7,046 nt of DNA from the NCBI GenBank assembly GCA_031269135.1, contig JAISZP010000248.1, forward strand, positions 1 to 7,046. The letters are read 5' to 3'. Position numbers and translations under genes: made by a program. This stretch comes from Deltaproteobacteria bacterium. GTDB taxonomy: Bacteria > Desulfobacterota > Desulfarculia > Adiutricales > Adiutricaceae. Below are positions 3,696 to 7,046 of this stretch, one piece after another (the first letter of the stretch is position 1; each line of letters starts with the position of its first letter). The notes under the pieces were generated by a model that saw nothing but the letters and a program-made list of their open reading frames with translations, had not been told where the DNA came from and searched no databases.

Positions 3696-6620
3696 ATGCA
3701 AAGTTTTGTCAATTTTCGCCAACTACGCCGGGGCTGCAGCATTCTCCGGTCAAAACTCAACCGACTTGGCGTTTTAATGGTTTCTCTCCTGCTGTTTTGG
3801 GCAACGACCGCAGGCGCAGAGACCCTCAACTACGAAGGTCCAAGTTCTTTGGAAGTCAACCCGTTTGGTCCAATCTGGGAATCGATTTTGAATGCGGGAA
3901 ATCTGGGTTTTTATACCGCTGGTTCGCCCGACTCGTTAGTTCCTCATGACTCAAGCGCAAACCAGGTTACGGTAGATGGTCTGACTGGGTCTGGAATGTT
4001 GTTTATATATGGCGGGATAAATGATGATGGAGATGTAAGCGATAATACCGTAAACATCACTGATTCAGATAGTTTTCTCGTCATTGGCGGTCTCACGACT
4101 TCCGGCGACGCTTTCAACAACACAGTGATCTTAGGCGATGGCGGCCTCGCCACCTACGGAGTCATCGGCGGCTTGACTATGAGCGGCGACAGCTACGGCA
4201 ATAAAATCATCTTTAAAGAAGCCGATGCTCAGGCGGATGCTCTCGGCGCCGGTCATACGCTGGACGGCAGCGCTTACAACAATACCGTGGAAATGTCGGA
4301 CGGCATCATCACCGGCAGCGGCGTCACCGGCGGCAGCAGCACCAATGGCGAGGTTTATGACAACACCGTCACCATCACAGGCGGCAGCATGCCCGGTCCA
4401 CCGGTCTCTCCCGAGCCTGGAATGATAGCGGCCGGCATGTCGGAACTGCACGGCGAGGTTTATAATAATACGCTTAATATTTTCGGAGGCGAACTAGGGA
4501 CGACCAACCCGATTCTTGTCGCCGCCGGCGTTTCTTTCAGTTCCTCGGTACGCAATAACGTCACCAACATAACCGGCGGCGAGGTTATCGGCGGAGAGGC
4601 ATTCGAAATGGTTGGAGTCTACGGCGGTTTTACCTTAACAGGCGACGTCACCGGAAATGTCCTCAATATTAAAGGGGGATACGCAGAAGGGGATATGTCG
4701 GCCGGTTTGACTTTTGATGGAACCGCTTCCGGAAATTACTTCAACATCTCAGGCGGGGAACTGTCAGGCGGCTATATCGCCGGTGTGAATGTCGGCGTTG
4801 ATATGACGATATTTATGTCATCCGGCGGCACTAGCATAGTCGCTACTACAGCTGGCGACGCTTTCGACAATCATTTGACGATCTCCGGCGGTCATCTGAC
4901 CGCAGCAAACATGGTCGGCGGCAATACCTTTTTTGCCGGTTCAGCCTACCGCAATACAGTCCACATCACCGGCGGAGAAATAGAACATGATCCTTCAAGC
5001 TTTGCAGTGATCGCAGGCGGTTTCGCTTTCCGCGACGCCTACGAAAATGAGGTGATCATATCTGGCGGCAAGCTCACCGGCTCCGGTTCTATGGGCATAG
5101 TTATATACGGCGGCGGAAGCAATAACGCCGACACCCAAAACATCAACAATACAGTGCAAATATCCGGCAACACTCTCTTCGGGACGGTCAGCATATACGG
5201 CGGGTATTTTTATGACTTTTCCTCATATCCAGGATTTGGCCCTTTAATGACGACAGTTTTCACACCTACACCGGATTTAGACCTTTTTACCGGCAACACC
5301 TTAAAGGTCTGGAATTACGCCGGGGAAAAAATAACCGAAATAGCTAATTTCCAAAACTATGATTTTGTGCTGCCTGGTTCTCTGAAAAACGGCGAAGTGG
5401 CCTTATCCGTCGGCAGCATTGCTTTCGGCAACGGCTCCAACGCCGACAGCGTGGTCTCTGCGCTCAACATCGACGGCGGCGGCTCCGCGTTAAACATCAA
5501 CGACAAAGTAGTCTTAATCCGTAGCGATAGTCCAATCAACACCGCCGCCAACAACACCATCACCTACGATCCGGTGATTCACGGTCGTAAAGGCGCTTTA
5601 GTCGATTACGAATTCGAATTGGCTATTGACGGCGCTGATTTGGTGGCCAGAGTCGCTGACGCCGCCGTAAATCCTCAGAGCAAAGCGCTTCCTGAAGCCT
5701 TTATGGCGGGTCTTGCGTTGGTCAACCAAGCTAATGACGTTTTGGCCGGTGAAGGACTAAGTCAGGCGGTTTCCAGCGCAATGGCCGGCGTCGGCGGTTT
5801 TAGCGGGTTCGCCGCGACTTCCGGAAGCCATTCGCGTTTTAAGACAGGCTCCCATGTGGACCTCGACAGCTTTTCTCTTTTGATCGGCTTGTCCAAGGCT
5901 TTGGCGCTGTCCTCAAATCACCTCGTCATCGGCGCTTTCATCGAGGCCGGTCTTGGCGAATACGACTCCTACAACGACTTCGCCAACGCTCCAACCGTCA
6001 GAGGCGAAGGCGACACCAAATACCTCGGCGGCGGTCTTCTTGCTCGTTACGAATTCGCTGAAAGCTCAAGCGGAAAGGCTTATGTGGAAGCTTCAGCTCG
6101 CTTCGGGAAAATCGACATAGATTTCTCGTCGCGCGATCTGTCCGCAAACATCGGCGGACTCGCCAGCTACGAGTTCGATACGCCATATTATGGAATCCAT
6201 CTCGGTGGCGGATACGATTTTGCGGTAAACGATCGCGTCAACTTGGATTTGTACGGCAAGTATTTCTGGACAAGGCAAGAAGGCGATTCAGTGGTCACCT
6301 CCAACCACGATAGGGTCGTCTTCAATGATGTCGACTCCCATCGCATCCGCGTTGGAGGCAGGTTGTCGTATAAAGTCAGCGAACTTATTCATCCTTATTT
6401 CGGTCTGGCTTACGATCATGAATTCGACGCCAAAGCCACGTCATCCGTTTACGGACTCGCCATCCCCGCTCCCAAGCTTGAAGGCGGCACGGGCATCGGA
6501 GAATTGGGGTTAGAGATTAGACCGGCTAACGGAAAAGCGGCTTTCGGCTTTGGAGTTCAAGGTTATCTGGGTAAGCGGGAAGGCGTTTCAGGCTCCTTGG
6601 AACTGAAGATTCTGTTCTAA
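3696..6620 (+). CDS. Autotransporter outer-membrane protein with repetitive beta-solenoid passenger (type Va)
   Basis: A 974-residue surface protein. Residues 1-41 are a signal peptide: basic N-region, hydrophobic LGVLMVSLLLFW (24-35) and AGA/ET as the likely cleavage site after A41. Residues about 110-490 hold some 13 repeats of roughly 30 residues, centred on (A/V)Y-x-N-N-T-V-x-I-x-G-G. Examples are AFNNTV, VYDNTVTITGG, VYNNTLNIFGG, AFDNHLTISGG and AYRNTVHITGG, predicting a right-handed beta-helix. A barrel-proximal region (about 530-655, with ITEIANFQNYDF) is followed by a probable helix (about 666-697) that would thread the pore. Residues about 720-974 form the translocator barrel, ending in LELKILF with the terminal Phe typical of outer-membrane barrels. 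The only cysteine (C14) is in the signal peptide, typical of autotransporters. No protease or lipase motif is seen, so an adhesin or surface-shielding role is only a guess. The gene has its own promoter and terminator. Confidence 0.9.
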   Translation: MQSFVNFRQLRRGCSILRSKLNRLGVLMVSLLLFWATTAGAETLNYEGPSSLEVNPFGPIWESILNAGNLGFYTAGSPDSLVPHDSSANQVTVDGLTGSGMLFIYGGINDDGDVSDNTVNITDSDSFLVIGGLTTSGDAFNNTVILGDGGLATYGVIGGLTMSGDSYGNKIIFKEADAQADALGAGHTLDGSAYNNTVEMSDGIITGSGVTGGSSTNGEVYDNTVTITGGSMPGPPVSPEPGMIAAGMSELHGEVYNNTLNIFGGELGTTNPILVAAGVSFSSSVRNNVTNITGGEVIGGEAFEMVGVYGGFTLTGDVTGNVLNIKGGYAEGDMSAGLTFDGTASGNYFNISGGELSGGYIAGVNVGVDMTIFMSSGGTSIVATTAGDAFDNHLTISGGHLTAANMVGGNTFFAGSAYRNTVHITGGEIEHDPSSFAVIAGGFAFRDAYENEVIISGGKLTGSGSMGIVIYGGGSNNADTQNINNTVQISGNTLFGTVSIYGGYFYDFSSYPGFGPLMTTVFTPTPDLDLFTGNTLKVWNYAGEKITEIANFQNYDFVLPGSLKNGEVALSVGSIAFGNGSNADSVVSALNIDGGGSALNINDKVVLIRSDSPINTAANNTITYDPVIHGRKGALVDYEFELAIDGADLVARVADAAVNPQSKALPEAFMAGLALVNQANDVLAGEGLSQAVSSAMAGVGGFSGFAATSGSHSRFKTGSHVDLDSFSLLIGLSKALALSSNHLVIGAFIEAGLGEYDSYNDFANAPTVRGEGDTKYLGGGLLARYEFAESSSGKAYVEASARFGKIDIDFSSRDLSANIGGLASYEFDTPYYGIHLGGGYDFAVNDRVNLDLYGKYFWTRQEGDSVVTSNHDRVVFNDVDSHRIRVGGRLSYKVSELIHPYFGLAYDHEFDAKATSSVYGLAIPAPKLEGGTGIGELGLEIRPANGKAAFGFGVQGYLGKREGVSGSLELKILF

Positions 6621-6634
6621 AACAGCCTATGGCC

Positions 6635-6660
6635 TAATCGCTTGAATCAGTCGGCGATTA
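6635..6660. repeat. Inverted repeat TAATCGC / GCGATTA just after the autotransporter stop
   Basis: Perfect 7-bp arms (6635-6641 and 6654-6660) flank a 12-base loop. It directly precedes the stronger terminator stem and may stabilise the mRNA 3' end or form an alternative fold. Confidence 0.35.
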
Positions 6661-6664
6661 AAAA

Positions 6665-6714
6665 GGCGGAAGTCGGTATCATGCTTGTCATGGACCGGCT
6701 TCCGCCGAATTTTT
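6665..6714 (+). terminator. Strong intrinsic terminator of the autotransporter gene, probably bidirectional
   Basis: GGCGGAAGTCGGT (6665-6677) pairs over 13 positions with ACCGGCTTCCGCC (6694-6706), with one G-U wobble and a 16-base loop. T5 follows on the plus strand at 6710-6714. Five A residues (6660-6664) precede the left arm, so a minus-strand transcript would also end in a stem plus U run. It lies 44 bases after the stop at 6620. Confidence 0.85.
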
Positions 6715-6735
6715 AGGATGCGCGTCAACAGCAAA

Positions 6736-6797
6736 ATGGATATTTTGATTTTTTATAATATAAAATTAAAAGCATAATATATAGTTTTAGATTTTTT
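6736..6797. other. Very AT-rich stretch with TTTTATA / TATAAAA dyad
   Basis: Almost pure A/T for about 60 bases, including a perfect 7-bp inverted repeat at 6751-6757 and 6759-6765. No gene is seen. It may be a promoter-proximal or easily melted segment, but no consensus promoter pair stands out. Confidence 0.35.
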
Positions 6798-6804
6798 GGG
6801 CGCA

Positions 6805-6892
6805 TTTTCGGCTTTAGGAGCGTCTAAAGAAATTATCTCGTTTTCGGTTATATTTTTGATTCGGCTTCCAGTTCTGGTTTTGTTCGGCTTTC
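6805..6892. repeat. Interspersed TTTT(n)TCGGCTT motif, four degenerate copies
   Basis: Related segments occur at 6805-6815, 6841-6850, 6853-6869 and 6878-6892. Each is a T run followed by TCGG and (C)TT. They overlap the doubtful minus-strand ORF. In other minus frames the same stretch reads as short Lys/Glu/Ala/Pro-rich pieces interrupted by stops, so remnants of a low-complexity gene are an alternative explanation. Confidence 0.4.
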
Positions 6893-6951
6893 AATTTCAG
6901 TCGCGCCCTGGCGCTTCCAAGCCTTTCAGCCATATTTCTTCTACACGTCAA
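6814..6951 (-). CDS. Doubtful small basic ORF (45 codons, TTG start)
   Basis: The frame starts with TTG at 6951, seven bases after a good AAGGAG (complement of 6959-6964), and ends with TAA at 6814-6816. An in-frame ATG at 6933 would give 39 residues but has no close ribosome site. The product is Arg/Lys-rich (MAERLGSARARLKLKAEQ.. ..YNRKRDNFFRRS) with no membrane segment and no family I recognise. Support comes from the Shine-Dalgarno and from the two-sided terminator at 6660-6714, which would suit a convergent minus-strand gene. Against it are the non-ATG start, the short length and the TTTTCGGCTT-like repeats underneath, which could create the frame by chance. Confidence 0.25.
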   Translation of the reverse strand: MTCRRNMAERLGSARARLKLKAEQNQNWKPNQKYNRKRDNFFRRS

Positions 6952-7014
6952 AAAAAATCTCCTTTTTAGACTTAACGTTTGAACCAAATTCTGCTAGCAT
7001 TTTGAGGCTAAGAA

Positions 7015-7046
7015 ATGATATTTTTCGGCAATGACGTTTTCGTCGC
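7015..7046 (+). CDS. Possible gene start running off the right edge
   Basis: ATG at 7015 follows GAGG (7004-7007) by seven bases, and the frame stays open to the edge (MIFFGNDVFV). A weak promoter-like pair, TTAACG and TAGCAT with 17-base spacing, lies just upstream at about 6973-7001. Ten residues are too few to identify a family, and a chance start cannot be excluded. Confidence 0.3.
   Translation, partial: MIFFGNDVFV

Noticed and set aside
4131..4451. 106-codon minus-strand open frame, Ala-rich
   Set aside because: It is a shadow of the autotransporter repeats: GGC/GCC-rich codons read in reverse give long Ala/Gly frames.

Overview
The window looks like a chromosomal segment from a Gram-negative anaerobe. 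The evidence is an outer-membrane autotransporter with a C-terminal beta-barrel, a sigma-54-dependent activator, and a methylamine-type methyltransferase (MttB superfamily). That mix is common in Desulfobacterota (for example gut Bilophila- or termite-gut-type lineages). The taxon is an inference from gene content, since no rRNA or other marker gene is present. Genes look roughly balanced in GC, while the spacers are long and AT-rich.

Layout. (1) Positions 1-702, minus strand: the N-terminal 234 codons of an MttB-family trimethylamine:corrinoid methyltransferase, cut by the left edge. (2) 703-1476: a 774-bp divergent spacer, increasingly AT-rich to the right, with two families of degenerate short tandem repeats and small dyads but no recognisable gene. 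(3) 1477-2955, plus strand: a 492-residue PAS / AAA+ sigma-54 activator / Fis-type HTH regulator, followed by short direct repeats and an intrinsic terminator (3089-3128). (4) 3129-3695: spacer with a candidate sigma-70 promoter (3533-3559) and a leader with two strong hairpins. (5) 3696-6620, plus strand: a 974-residue autotransporter with a signal peptide, about 13 Asn/Gly-rich beta-solenoid repeats and a C-terminal barrel. The longest open frame starts at 3570, but the start with a Shine-Dalgarno is 3696. (6) 6621-7046: a strong, probably bidirectional terminator, a very AT-rich stretch, a doubtful tiny minus-strand ORF (6814-6951), and a possible gene start at 7015 running off the right edge.

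How it fits together. The divergent mttB/regulator pair suggests a locally controlled methylamine (or quaternary amine) demethylation locus: the PAS domain would sense a signal and the AAA+ domain would drive sigma-54 polymerase. I found no convincing -24/-12 element in the spacer, so the target promoter is unproven. The autotransporter has its own promoter and terminator and appears to be an independent surface-protein gene.

No CRISPR array, tRNA, rRNA, transposase or phage gene was found. I do not see clear evidence of a wholly new system. The most useful observations are the mttB/regulator pairing, which allows a pyrrolysine test just outside the window, the repeat-rich spacers, the corrected autotransporter start, and the hairpin-rich leader.
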